From Candidatus Cloacimonadota bacterium (GTDB taxonomy: Bacteria > Cloacimonadota > Cloacimonadia > Cloacimonadales > WRIO01): a stretch of 57,582 bases of DNA. The notes beneath the pieces are model-generated. The model worked only from the letters and a program-made list of their open reading frames with translations. It made no database searches and was not told the origin of the DNA. Shown here piece after piece: positions 26,096-35,197 of the stretch (its first letter is position 1; each line of letters begins with the position of its first letter). Both the position numbers and the translations under genes were made by a program. The DNA is taken from assembly GCA_009777575.1 (NCBI GenBank), contig WRLO01000012.1, positions 1-57,582 of the forward strand. The letters run 5' to 3'.

Positions 26096-26194
26096 GCCAA
26101 TATGTTTTTGGAAATGAGCGGTGATGATTTAAACTCCCCCTTTTTTTAGCAATTATATTTACTCATTCCTACAGTTTAACTACAATGTTAAGAG

Positions 26195-26223
26195 ATTGTA
26201 GCATAATTTGTTTTTCTTGTCAA
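26195..26223 (-). promoter_or_regulatory. Candidate distal pckA promoter (TTGACA-N17-TACAAT)
   Basis: Reading leftward, TTGACA spans 26223-26218 and TACAAT 26200-26195 with 17 bases between, which is the classical sigma-70 layout rather than the window's N18 class. Two promoters would allow dual control of this gluconeogenic gene. Confidence 0.5.
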
Positions 26224-26303
26224 ACTCCTAAAAATAGATTATTCATTTTTCATATATTTTCATGACATTATATTTCACCACAATCCCTATAAATGAAAAG
26301 TTC

Positions 26304-26333
26304 TTGACAAAATACGCATATTTTAAAAAATTG
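26304..26333 (+). promoter_or_regulatory. Candidate promoter of the 26362-35151 operon (TTGACA-N18-AAATTG)
   Basis: TTGACA 26304-26309 and AAATTG 26328-26333 with an 18-base spacer, 29 bases before the start codon of the first gene. The hexamer is weak. Confidence 0.42.
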
Positions 26334-26361
26334 TAATGTATATATAAACTAGGAAGTAATT

Positions 26362-29300
26362 ATGTTTTATAGAAAGAAGATTATTTTGTTGATTCTTTTC
26401 GGTATGTATTTTTTTGCCTTCTGGCGACCTTCTTTGTCATTGTATGCAGAAGTATTTGGAAAAAATAAAGTTCAACAATCGAAAATTGATTGGTCTCTGA
26501 TAGAATCAAGATATTTTGATATATATTTTGTCACAGGTCACGAAGAACTTGGTAAAATGACTGTTTTGATTGCTGAGAATGCTTATTTTCATTTATACCA
26601 GTTTTTTCAACATCCCTTATTAAATAGAATACCGATTATCGTTTACTCTTCAAAGCAAGATTTTCAGACCACTAATATTATTTATCCTCTTCTTCCCGAA
26701 GGAATAGGAGGTTTTACGGAAACATATAGAAATAGAGTTGCTCTACCTTTTGATGGAAGTATAAAGAAATTTGAAGATGTATTGGTTCATGAACTTGTTC
26801 ATGCTTATATTAATGACATGGAGGGGACTTTTTTTCGAAACCCTCTTTTTAGAGGTGTTACTAGTAATTTACCATTTTGGTTTTCAGAAGGCTTACCTGA
26901 ATATTTAGCTTTGAAAGGCACGAATGTATACAATTCAAAATTTATCATCGATATGATAATAAATGACCAATTACGAGACATAGAATTTTTAGGTGGCTTT
27001 TTTGCTTATAGACTTGGTGAAGCAATACTTGTTTGGATTTCAGAAGAATGGGATGAAGATAAAGTTATAGAATATTTTTACAATGTTCGCTTACATGCAG
27101 AAATACATAGTGCTACAAAACAGACCTTTGGTTTTGATTTTACGGAATTACAAGATAGATTTAGACTATATGTTAAAAGAAAATATTCTCATCTTATAAA
27201 TGAAATGCAAACGCCTTGGGAAGTTGCTACAAGACACACAAATTCCAGAGAAACAAATAATGCTCAAAATGTTTTCCCAAGATTTTCTCCCAATGGTACG
27301 GATTTTGTTTTTTTCTCAACTCATAAAGCTAGAACTTCTATTTTCAGAGGCTCTTCTTTTCAACTTCGTAAAGACGAAGTTATTGTAAGAGGGGAAAAAA
27401 CAGCTCGGTTTGAAGAATTTCATTACCAAAGAAATAATTTAGCATGGTTTCCAAGTGATGTTTTTAGTGATTCTTCTGATTCTATTATTGCCTTTGTCGC
27501 CAAAACAACTTTTGGCGATATGATTTATTTCTATGATGTTATAAAAAAAAGAGTTATTGAACAAAGAGATTTCCCCCAGTTTGATTCTATCTATGAAATA
27601 GATATTTCTCCTTGCGGTGAATATTTAGCTATCACTGCTCAAATGGATAATCGATGTGATTTGTTTATTTATAATATTTTTACGAGGGATTTAAAAAGAA
27701 TAACTGATGATAATTTTTTTACATTTAGTCCAAATTGGTCTATAGACGGAACCAAGCTAAGTTTTGTTTCTGAAAGAGTGTTGATTAATGATAATCCTCC
27801 TCCGCCTGATACACAAGACGATAATGATGTTATCAGTTCTCCAAATATTTTCGGTCAGATGGTTCAAAATATTTATTATTATGATATTAATGCCGAAATT
27901 TTTTATCAAATCACTAATGACGATTTCAACAATTTTCATCCTATTTGGATAGATGATACTCAGGTAGCTTTTATAACCGAGAAAACGGGTATTGCTAATA
28001 TCGATATTGTAGATATCTCGAAAAACGAAAGAGCAACTGTGACAAATATTCTAACCGGAATGCAATCATTTGATTATTCAAGTGTTAACGATTTGATGAT
28101 ATTTTCTGTTTATTTCAACAATGCATATGAGATTTTTACTTTGAATAAACCTTTTAATGATTTAAATTTTTCTCCTTATAATACAAATATTTCTATTGAA
28201 TTTAGCAATGATTTTCATGATTATTTTAGAACCGATAGGTTTAGGTTTTATGGGAGAGATATAGAAGCAGAGGAAATTGCCAGAAGAGAGGAAATAAGTA
28301 ATAGAAGAGTGAGAAGCTCTGATATAACACCTACAAATCAACGTCCCAGAAATAGATGGGATAATAATATGGACGCTAATGAATATGAGATAAATGATGG
28401 TGACCTAAGAATTGATTTATTTAGACATTTTCCTAGGGGTTATAACCTTGATCTAAGACCTGATACCCAAAATTATCAATCTCCTATCATCAGAAATTAC
28501 AAACCAAGATTTCAAATTGATTCTTTCTGGGGTGGTTTTGCCTATTCGCCAGCTTATGGAAGTATAGGTTTGTTACAATTGGGAATGAGCGATATTATGG
28601 GAGACCACGGTATTGGCATAAGCATGGATTTCAATGGGCATTTTGAAGAATCGAATATTATTTTGAGTTATATGTATTTACCACATAGAATTGATTATGG
28701 GTTTGCATTATATAATTTTGTAGATTATTATCTTTATCGTTTACGATTTCCTACTCCAGTTCATGATTATATAGAAAATAGACAATATCAATCTGGTATC
28801 TTTTTAATGACAAGATATCCATTTAGTCGTTTCTTTCGTGTAGATTTAGATCATTCGTTTTATAGATATAGGTCTGAATGGCATCTTTGGAATAGAATTA
28901 CTGACCAATGGGAAAAAGAATCCTCGGAAACTGATTATATATATGCTCCTCAATTGAGCTTTGTTTTTGATAATGCACTGTTTGGAAGCGTTGGCCCAAT
29001 GACAGGGAGTCGATTAACTACTGTAGTTAGACATAGTTTCAGTCAAAAAGACAATACTTTTACAACTGCTTATGCTGATTTGAGAAATTATGCTTTATTA
29101 TCAAATAGATTTTCTTTAGCGAATAGATTATATATAGGTGTTAGCGAAGGTGAAAGACCTGAAAATTTTACTTTAACATCATTTAGTGGTGTCCGTGGTG
29201 TCAATGATAGAAGTATTCGTGGAAATAGAAAGGTTGCTACTAGCCTTGAACTACGGTATCCATTTATAGATTTTTTAAGGCTAGGTTTTCCTTTACCGAT

Positions 29301-29532
29301 TACTATTACAAATATTAGAGGAAGTGTTTTTACTGATATAGGTTCAGTTTGGGACAACGAGGATTTTCGCGGTATGGAAGATAGTAAGCTTAAAGATATT
29401 AAATTGGGATTTGGTTTCGGACCTAGACTTAATCTTGGATTTATTGTGCTTAGGATGGATATGGCTTGGACTTCTGACTTTGTCAATCACAGTAAACCTT
29501 CGATTTACATTTTGCTTGCTGAAGATTTTTAA
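26362..29532 (+). CDS. Peptidase-MA-like / TolB-propeller / BamA-type barrel fusion
   Basis: The 1056-residue protein has an export signal (about 1-30). A gluzincin-like domain follows with LVHELVHAYIND (about 140-151) and the third ligand in FSEGLPEYLAL (about 173-183). Residues about 285-600 contain WD40-like/PD40 propeller repeats, such as ISPCGEYLAIT and FSPNWSIDGTKLSFVSE. From about 700 on it is a BamA/Omp85-like barrel: DNALFGSVGPMTGSR, GVRGVNDRSIRGNRK (the VRGY-type motif) and GFGFGPRLNLGFIVLRMD. It likely sits in the outer membrane with the protease in the periplasm, acting in envelope protein processing or export. It leads a five-gene operon. Confidence 0.85.
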   Translation: MFYRKKIILLILFGMYFFAFWRPSLSLYAEVFGKNKVQQSKIDWSLIESRYFDIYFVTGHEELGKMTVLIAENAYFHLYQFFQHPLLNRIPIIVYSSKQDFQTTNIIYPLLPEGIGGFTETYRNRVALPFDGSIKKFEDVLVHELVHAYINDMEGTFFRNPLFRGVTSNLPFWFSEGLPEYLALKGTNVYNSKFIIDMIINDQLRDIEFLGGFFAYRLGEAILVWISEEWDEDKVIEYFYNVRLHAEIHSATKQTFGFDFTELQDRFRLYVKRKYSHLINEMQTPWEVATRHTNSRETNNAQNVFPRFSPNGTDFVFFSTHKARTSIFRGSSFQLRKDEVIVRGEKTARFEEFHYQRNNLAWFPSDVFSDSSDSIIAFVAKTTFGDMIYFYDVIKKRVIEQRDFPQFDSIYEIDISPCGEYLAITAQMDNRCDLFIYNIFTRDLKRITDDNFFTFSPNWSIDGTKLSFVSERVLINDNPPPPDTQDDNDVISSPNIFGQMVQNIYYYDINAEIFYQITNDDFNNFHPIWIDDTQVAFITEKTGIANIDIVDISKNERATVTNILTGMQSFDYSSVNDLMIFSVYFNNAYEIFTLNKPFNDLNFSPYNTNISIEFSNDFHDYFRTDRFRFYGRDIEAEEIARREEISNRRVRSSDITPTNQRPRNRWDNNMDANEYEINDGDLRIDLFRHFPRGYNLDLRPDTQNYQSPIIRNYKPRFQIDSFWGGFAYSPAYGSIGLLQLGMSDIMGDHGIGISMDFNGHFEESNIILSYMYLPHRIDYGFALYNFVDYYLYRLRFPTPVHDYIENRQYQSGIFLMTRYPFSRFFRVDLDHSFYRYRSEWHLWNRITDQWEKESSETDYIYAPQLSFVFDNALFGSVGPMTGSRLTTVVRHSFSQKDNTFTTAYADLRNYALLSNRFSLANRLYIGVSEGERPENFTLTSFSGVRGVNDRSIRGNRKVATSLELRYPFIDFLRLGFPLPITITNIRGSVFTDIGSVWDNEDFRGMEDSKLKDIKLGFGFGPRLNLGFIVLRMDMAWTSDFVNHSKPSIYILLAEDF

Positions 29533-29558
29533 TATATATAAAATAGAGGTATAATTTA

Positions 29559-30452
29559 ATGAAAAAAAACAATGTTTTAAAAGTGTTTGCTGTTATTTTA
29601 GCTTTTATTATTTGGCTTTTAGTCAGTTTGTTGAAAGAACAAATTGCCACTATTTATTTGCCAGTCAGAATTGTGAATGTGCCAGAAAATATTTATATTT
29701 TTGAAAATGAAGAGATTTTAATCCCTGTTTTAGTTCAAGGAACTGGTATTAATATCTTGATTTTTTACTTAGCTGATACTACAATTGACTACAATGGTTC
29801 GGACTTTGTGATGGGTAGTAATCTTCTGGATATGGATAGAATCGCTAGCTCACTACCTATACAAAGAAATCTTGCTCTATCTACCATTTCTACTGAAAAT
29901 AATTTTTTGATTTCCACTGATAGACTTGACCAAAAAAGAGTGCCTGTTATTTTTGAGTTTTTTACTGAGATTGATAGAAGAAATCTTCTCGAAAATAATT
30001 ATTATTTTGAGGATTTTTTTGTAACTATTTCCGGACCAAGCGCAGAAATAAGGAGAATAGATCATGCTTTTACTGAAAAAATAAGCTCGGATATTCTCAG
30101 ACAAAGAAGAAAAAATATTCGCTTACAATCTATCAGCGAACATATAGTTATTGTCCCCACTTTTATTGAACTACAACAAGCTTCTGAAGTTATTTCAACT
30201 AAAACATTTACCTTTTTACCGATATTCTATGATGAAGATAGTATATCTATTTTTCCACAAAGAGTCACTGTGATTATTGAAGGTAAACTCGATTCATTAA
30301 ACCTTGTCACACCTCACGATATTAATGCTTTTGTACATGCAACTGATTTAGAAGAATTTATGGAATTGGATGTGAGATTCATTAAACCGGATTATGTTCG
30401 GATAGTTGATTATACCCCCGCAAGAGTCAGTGCCAGAGCTATACAAGATTGA
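29559..30452 (+). CDS. YbbR-like domain protein (CdaR-related)
   Basis: The 297-residue protein has one N-terminal membrane anchor (VLKVFAVILAFIIWLLVSLL, 7-26) and a periplasmic part with YbbR-like repeats; YLPVRIVNVPENIYIF is the typical first repeat. In Firmicutes, YbbR (CdaR) binds and regulates the diadenylate cyclase CdaA encoded next to it. No CdaA is seen here, so the partner is elsewhere or the function differs. The gene follows the large fusion by 26 bases and precedes tsaD by nine. Confidence 0.75.
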   Translation: MKKNNVLKVFAVILAFIIWLLVSLLKEQIATIYLPVRIVNVPENIYIFENEEILIPVLVQGTGINILIFYLADTTIDYNGSDFVMGSNLLDMDRIASSLPIQRNLALSTISTENNFLISTDRLDQKRVPVIFEFFTEIDRRNLLENNYYFEDFFVTISGPSAEIRRIDHAFTEKISSDILRQRRKNIRLQSISEHIVIVPTFIELQQASEVISTKTFTFLPIFYDEDSISIFPQRVTVIIEGKLDSLNLVTPHDINAFVHATDLEEFMELDVRFIKPDYVRIVDYTPARVSARAIQD

Positions 30453-30461
30453 AAGAACTAT

Positions 30462-31523
30462 ATGAAAAATACTAAAATATCTATTCCAGCACAAGATCTC
30501 AAAAATAAACAAAAAAAATATATTTTAGCCTTTGAGACTTCTTGTGATGATACATCGGTTTCTATCATAGATACTGATTACCAGGTTTATGCAAATATCA
30601 TCTCATCTCAACCAGACCACGAAGCTTTTGGTGGTATATTACCTGAATTGGCTTCCAGACTGCATCTAAGAAATATCAATAGATGCCTTAAGGCAGCTTT
30701 AAAAAAGGCTGCTTTAACATTGAATGATATTTCGGCGATTGCAGTTGCTATTAACCCAGGTTTAATTGGTTCATTAATAGTTGGCGTTTCTTTTGCAAAG
30801 GCTTTAGCATGGTCTTTGAATTTGCCTTTGATAGCTGTTAATCATATGTTAGGTCATGTCATGGCTAATAAAATAGAATATCCTGAGCTTAATCCGCCTT
30901 GGTTGGCTCTTGTTGTGTCTGGTGGGCATACTGAATTAGTTATTTTTGAAAGTTTGTCTGATTTTTATATTATCGGGCAAACTCTCGATGATGCTTCTGG
31001 TGAAGCATTTGATAAAGTAGCAAAAATACTTAATCTTGGTTTTCCGGGAGGTCCAGTCATTGATAGAATTGCAAAAAACGGAAATCCGAATTTTCATAAA
31101 TTTCCCAGAGCATTAAATAAAAAAAATAATTTTAATTTTAGTTTTAGCGGTTTAAAAACATCTGTTTTCAATTGGTTGGAAAATAAAAATCCTGAATTTA
31201 TAGATCAACATTTAGCTGATATTGTAGCTTCTGTCCAACAGGCTATTGTAGATATTTTGGTCATTAAGACAATCAATGCAGCCCATAAATACAATATAAA
31301 TAAAGTCATTGTAGCAGGTGGAGTGTCTGCCAATAGTTGTTTGAGAAATGAAATGAATCTTAATTGTGAAAAAAATAATATTGATGTGTTTTTTCCCAAA
31401 ATGCAGTACTGTATGGATAATGCAGCTATGATAGGAGCTGCAGCTGTCCAAAAATATTTAAATAACGAATTTGCTGATCTGAGTTTAAATGCTTTTTCCA
31501 CTAAGGGTATTAGGTATGTTTGA
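30462..31523 (+). CDS. tsaD: tRNA N6-threonylcarbamoyladenosine transferase subunit TsaD
   Basis: The 353-residue protein has LAFETSCDDTSVSI (about 23-36), then the metal motif NHMLGHV (about 126-132) where His-x3-His is kept, then VSGGHTELV, DDASGEAFDKVAK and VAGGVSANS. TsaD with TsaB and TsaE transfers threonylcarbamoyl to A37 of tRNAs decoding ANN codons. It sits in the operon nine bases after the YbbR gene. TsaB and TsaE are not in this window. Confidence 0.94.
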   Translation: MKNTKISIPAQDLKNKQKKYILAFETSCDDTSVSIIDTDYQVYANIISSQPDHEAFGGILPELASRLHLRNINRCLKAALKKAALTLNDISAIAVAINPGLIGSLIVGVSFAKALAWSLNLPLIAVNHMLGHVMANKIEYPELNPPWLALVVSGGHTELVIFESLSDFYIIGQTLDDASGEAFDKVAKILNLGFPGGPVIDRIAKNGNPNFHKFPRALNKKNNFNFSFSGLKTSVFNWLENKNPEFIDQHLADIVASVQQAIVDILVIKTINAAHKYNINKVIVAGGVSANSCLRNEMNLNCEKNNIDVFFPKMQYCMDNAAMIGAAAVQKYLNNEFADLSLNAFSTKGIRYV

Positions 31524-31562
31524 CAATTTTAGTTATTCCTACTTTATGAAGGAGTGTAAACT

Positions 31563-33743
31563 CTGAGCAAAAAAATATTTTTTCTTACTTTTTTCATCTT
31601 ATTGGTAGTTAATTATCTTTTGTCAGAAAAACCGCGTATAGCTCTTGTTTTAAGTGGCGGAGGCGCTAAAGGTTTTGCTCATGTCGGTATGCTGAAAGTC
31701 ATAGATGAATTAGGCATTGAAATCGATACTATTATTGGCACAAGTATGGGAGCTATCATTGGGGGAATGTATGCTTCTGGTTTGTCTGTTTCTGAGATTG
31801 AAGATATTGTCTTAAAAACAGATTGGAATAGGCTTTTAAATGATAGAGTGCCGCGTGATGAATTATACACTGGACAAAAAAGATGGTTACCGACAGGAAA
31901 TTATTATCTTGGATTAGACGAAAAATTTCGTCCAATTTTGCCTAAAGGTCTTATTCTTGGAAACAATATTCATCTGCAACTTTTTTATGAAACTTGGCAT
32001 GTTGCACATATTAGAGATTTTTCTGAATTTCCTATACAATTTAAATGTATTGCCACTGATCTTGAAACAGGCGAATTAGTTTTGTTTGGAAATGGTTTTA
32101 TTGCTGATGTCATGAGAGCCAGTAGCACGATACCAAGTGTTTTTACTCCTTTTGAAGTTGATAATAGAATTTTGATTGATGGAGGTATATCACAAAATTT
32201 ACCAGCTGATATAGCAAAAAATTTAGGAAATGATTTTGTTATCGGGTTTAGAACAAACACTGATATGTTTGATAGAGAGTACTTAAAAAGTCCTATTAGC
32301 ATCATGAACCAAACCTTGAATATAGGTATGCTTTTTAGGCAAAAAATGGCTGAACCTTATGTGGATATTCTCATATCGCCTAACACGGATGATTACTCAA
32401 TTATGGATTTTCATAAAGCTGAAGATATAATTTTGGCAGGGTATAAGGGTGCCATGAAACATTTAGAGGAACTAAAACTGTTTAGCAATAATGAATTATC
32501 GATGGTTGATAATAATTTATACTCAAGTGAAAATAAAATTGCTAACAGACTCCCAGATTTGATTCAATTTGAATCAATTATAGTTAATAACAATGTTTAC
32601 CTAACTGATTCTGCGGTTAGAGATTATTTAGGATTATATACAAATACATTTTATAATAAAGACGATATTTTTAATGCATTTAAATACGCATATTCCACAG
32701 AGCTTTTTGATAATATTTATCCGAATATTGTCCAAGAAAACGATGAATATTATTTGATTGTAAATGTGATTGAAAGAGAAAGAAGAAATATTGCTTTAAA
32801 TCTTATCTACAACCAGTTTGATTCATTAGTAGTGGGTGTGATAGTCGGAATGAGAAATGTAATCCAAAGAAACTCAAATTTATTAGTTAATTTACAAGTG
32901 GGTGGAAGAGAAGCCTTTGAAATCGACTATACAAAGGTTTTTAATCGAAAGTTAGGTATGTATTATAGAGTGTTCCCCTATATTAAAGAAGAAAGATTTT
33001 ATGTGTATAACGAAGATTTTAGACGCATAAGAAGTTATAATCATTTAGAAACTGGTATGACTGCTGGCATTGGCTCTTATGCCGTAAAAAACACTATTAT
33101 TGAACCGTTTCTTTACACTTACAGATTGGAATTTACTAGAAACATTGCCGAAGATGATTTATTTGATAGAGTTTTCTTTTCTTCTGGGGCAGGTATTAAA
33201 CTTTATTATGAAAATGTTGATGATTTTCCAATTTATATGAATGGAACAAGGTTTTTTTCAAAATATAATATCTCGAGATCATTTGATTTGAGTGAAGTTA
33301 ATTATCAAAAATTAACTTCAACATTACAAATTGCGAAACCCTTAGACAAAACTGTATCATTATTGGGAGGGCTTGAATATGGCAGTTATCTTGCATCAAA
33401 TAATGTTCCGCAAGACCCTTTTTATATAGGAGGTTTGGACAATTTTCTCGGACTGAATCCCAAAGAATTATCTGCTCCATATTATAGAAATCTTAATTTA
33501 GGTTTTAGAATTAATCCAACTCAAAATCTATATCTTGATATGATAACTAATTTTGTGACCTACGGAAATGTCGATAAGTGGCCGCTAATGGAAGATTCTC
33601 TTTTTGGAGTTGGTACAGTAATAGGTTATAATACAATCTTTGCTCCTGCAAGACTTGGTGTAGGGATAAATCAAAATTCCAGAGTATTTTTTTACTTATC
33701 TGTAGGATATGATTACGATGCCTTTTTCTTCTCAAGAAGATGA
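31563..33743 (+). CDS. Patatin-like phospholipase with C-terminal BamA/Omp85-type barrel; probable CTG start
   Basis: The patatin domain (about 30-330) has the oxyanion loop SGGGAKGFAH, the nucleophile GTSMG (about 59-63) and the catalytic DGG (about 206). After a POTRA-like stretch (about 335-420) the last 300 residues are barrel-like, as in PlpD-type autotransporters. No ATG exists between the upstream stop at 31557 and the patatin domain. CTG 31563, eight bases after AAGGAG, yields a full signal peptide (M)SKKIFFLTFFILLVVNYLL; TTG 31602 would cut it in half. I therefore annotate CTG, moderate confidence. The protein probably delivers or anchors a lipase at the outer membrane. Confidence 0.82.
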   Translation: MSKKIFFLTFFILLVVNYLLSEKPRIALVLSGGGAKGFAHVGMLKVIDELGIEIDTIIGTSMGAIIGGMYASGLSVSEIEDIVLKTDWNRLLNDRVPRDELYTGQKRWLPTGNYYLGLDEKFRPILPKGLILGNNIHLQLFYETWHVAHIRDFSEFPIQFKCIATDLETGELVLFGNGFIADVMRASSTIPSVFTPFEVDNRILIDGGISQNLPADIAKNLGNDFVIGFRTNTDMFDREYLKSPISIMNQTLNIGMLFRQKMAEPYVDILISPNTDDYSIMDFHKAEDIILAGYKGAMKHLEELKLFSNNELSMVDNNLYSSENKIANRLPDLIQFESIIVNNNVYLTDSAVRDYLGLYTNTFYNKDDIFNAFKYAYSTELFDNIYPNIVQENDEYYLIVNVIERERRNIALNLIYNQFDSLVVGVIVGMRNVIQRNSNLLVNLQVGGREAFEIDYTKVFNRKLGMYYRVFPYIKEERFYVYNEDFRRIRSYNHLETGMTAGIGSYAVKNTIIEPFLYTYRLEFTRNIAEDDLFDRVFFSSGAGIKLYYENVDDFPIYMNGTRFFSKYNISRSFDLSEVNYQKLTSTLQIAKPLDKTVSLLGGLEYGSYLASNNVPQDPFYIGGLDNFLGLNPKELSAPYYRNLNLGFRINPTQNLYLDMITNFVTYGNVDKWPLMEDSLFGVGTVIGYNTIFAPARLGVGINQNSRVFFYLSVGYDYDAFFFSRR

Positions 33744-35151
33744 CGAAATATTACATGATAGGTTAATGTTAAAAGGCTCTAAATCTATTATTAATAGATT
33801 GTTATGCATGTCACTTTATCATGATGTTGATATAAAAATAGATAATGTCAATCTTTGCAATGATGTGAAAGAAATGTTGACGATACTCGATTTGCTTGGT
33901 AAAAAATATAATCTTAAATGTGATGAGATTCCCCCCCCACATTTATGGGGGTGGCAGGGGGGGGAAGACACCCTCACTATACCACACAGCGACACAAAGC
34001 TCAGTAATTTACCTTTCCAAAAAAATGATTTGTCAACCTCACCACTAACAATCTATATAAATGAAGCAGGCACCTGCCTCAGATTTGTTTTGCCATTTTT
34101 AGCTTTTAGCGAGTATGAATCTGTGACTATTATTTTAGGTGACCAGCTTTCAAAAAGACCTATCTTACCTTTAATAAATTGTCTCAATCAAGCAGGTGCA
34201 AACATATCCATAGAAAAAAATATTATTTATATAAAAAAATATAGGCATATTAATAGTATTTTTTATTTAAACAGCTCAGATAGTAGCCAATTTTTATCAA
34301 GTTTAATGATGTTTGCAAGTTCCAGAAAATTGGTCTCAAAAATTGTTTTATCTATCAATGATGATTATGATAAAATAGATGAACTACAGGGCATCAAAAA
34401 TGATGATAATTTTAATACAGATAATTGTGTTAAAAACACTTTTTTACCCTCACAATCTTATATTAAAATGACAGAAGATATTTTGAAACTATTTAATACA
34501 TATATTTCTTATTCAAAAAATGAAATATGTGTCACTCCAAACTCACCACCTTTAAAAATCAATATCTCATCTGATCCAGATTATTCCACAGCTTGTTATT
34601 TTTGGTTGTATTCTTTTTTAATGAAAAAGCCTTTATTCATTCAAAAATCGAAAAATATTTATCAACCTGATTATTATTTTATTGAAATAATTAAAAGATT
34701 AAATATTTCTTTTATTAATAAAAAAGACTTTATTGCAATCGATATTAATAAAATTGACTCTTTTCCCAATGCACTACTCTTCGATATGACTAACATGCCG
34801 GATCAAATAATTACACTTGCTTTTTTATTACTTATTATTGGTGTAAAAGCTAAAATCCATGGATGTCAGACCCTCGCAAAAAAAGAATCAAATCGGCTTG
34901 AAGGTATTATTGAAAATATCAAAATATTAGGAGGTGAGGCATTTTATGAAAATGAATTATTGCATATTATTCCCGCTGGCTCACTTTTTGATAATGGAAA
35001 GCGAGATAATTATCTATTAAAAACTTACAATGATCATAGATTCGCTATGACTTTCCTTGTTTTAAGACAAAAATACCCTTTTATTAATATAGATAATATT
35101 GACTGTATAGCAAAATCTTATAAAGACTTTTTAGTTATGATTTCTCGATAG
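33718..35151 (+). CDS. aroA: 3-phosphoshikimate 1-carboxyvinyltransferase (EPSP synthase), divergent
   Basis: Recognisable EPSP-synthase motifs are SKSIINRLL (N-terminal substrate loop), AGTCLRF (usual NAGTAxR), SSDSSQFLSSL, KESNRLEGI (usual KESDR) and YNDHRFAMT near the C-terminus. The enzyme joins PEP to shikimate-3-phosphate in aromatic synthesis. The usual N in NAGT is E here and the protein is longer than most. Part of the extra length is a C/G-run repeat read in frame at about residues 70-86 (33925-33972). The gene overlaps the patatin gene; ATG 33718 is nine bases after AGGAT, but ATG 33709 is also possible. Confidence 0.8.
   Translation: MPFSSQEDDEILHDRLMLKGSKSIINRLLCMSLYHDVDIKIDNVNLCNDVKEMLTILDLLGKKYNLKCDEIPPPHLWGWQGGEDTLTIPHSDTKLSNLPFQKNDLSTSPLTIYINEAGTCLRFVLPFLAFSEYESVTIILGDQLSKRPILPLINCLNQAGANISIEKNIIYIKKYRHINSIFYLNSSDSSQFLSSLMMFASSRKLVSKIVLSINDDYDKIDELQGIKNDDNFNTDNCVKNTFLPSQSYIKMTEDILKLFNTYISYSKNEICVTPNSPPLKINISSDPDYSTACYFWLYSFLMKKPLFIQKSKNIYQPDYYFIEIIKRLNISFINKKDFIAIDINKIDSFPNALLFDMTNMPDQIITLAFLLLIIGVKAKIHGCQTLAKKESNRLEGIIENIKILGGEAFYENELLHIIPAGSLFDNGKRDNYLLKTYNDHRFAMTFLVLRQKYPFINIDNIDCIAKSYKDFLVMISR
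33925..33972. repeat. C-run/G-run palindromic repeat lying inside aroA
   Basis: C8, ACATTTATG, G5, TGGCA and G8 form the same hairpin as the intergenic copies at 9635-9673 and 57450-57480. It is translated in frame as IPPPHLWGWQGGEDT. The insertion lies before the NAGT-equivalent motif, in a region where EPSP synthases tolerate length change. Confidence 0.8.
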
Positions 35152-35197
35152 AATATTTTATTTATATTTAATAAGGATGAAATAATTTAAATTTGTT

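Larger units (their letters stand above)
26028..26361. other. Divergent promoter region between pckA and the 1056-residue protein
   Basis: No coding frame is credible. The region holds two leftward promoter candidates (26066-26095 and 26195-26223) and one rightward candidate (26304-26333). Confidence 0.6.
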
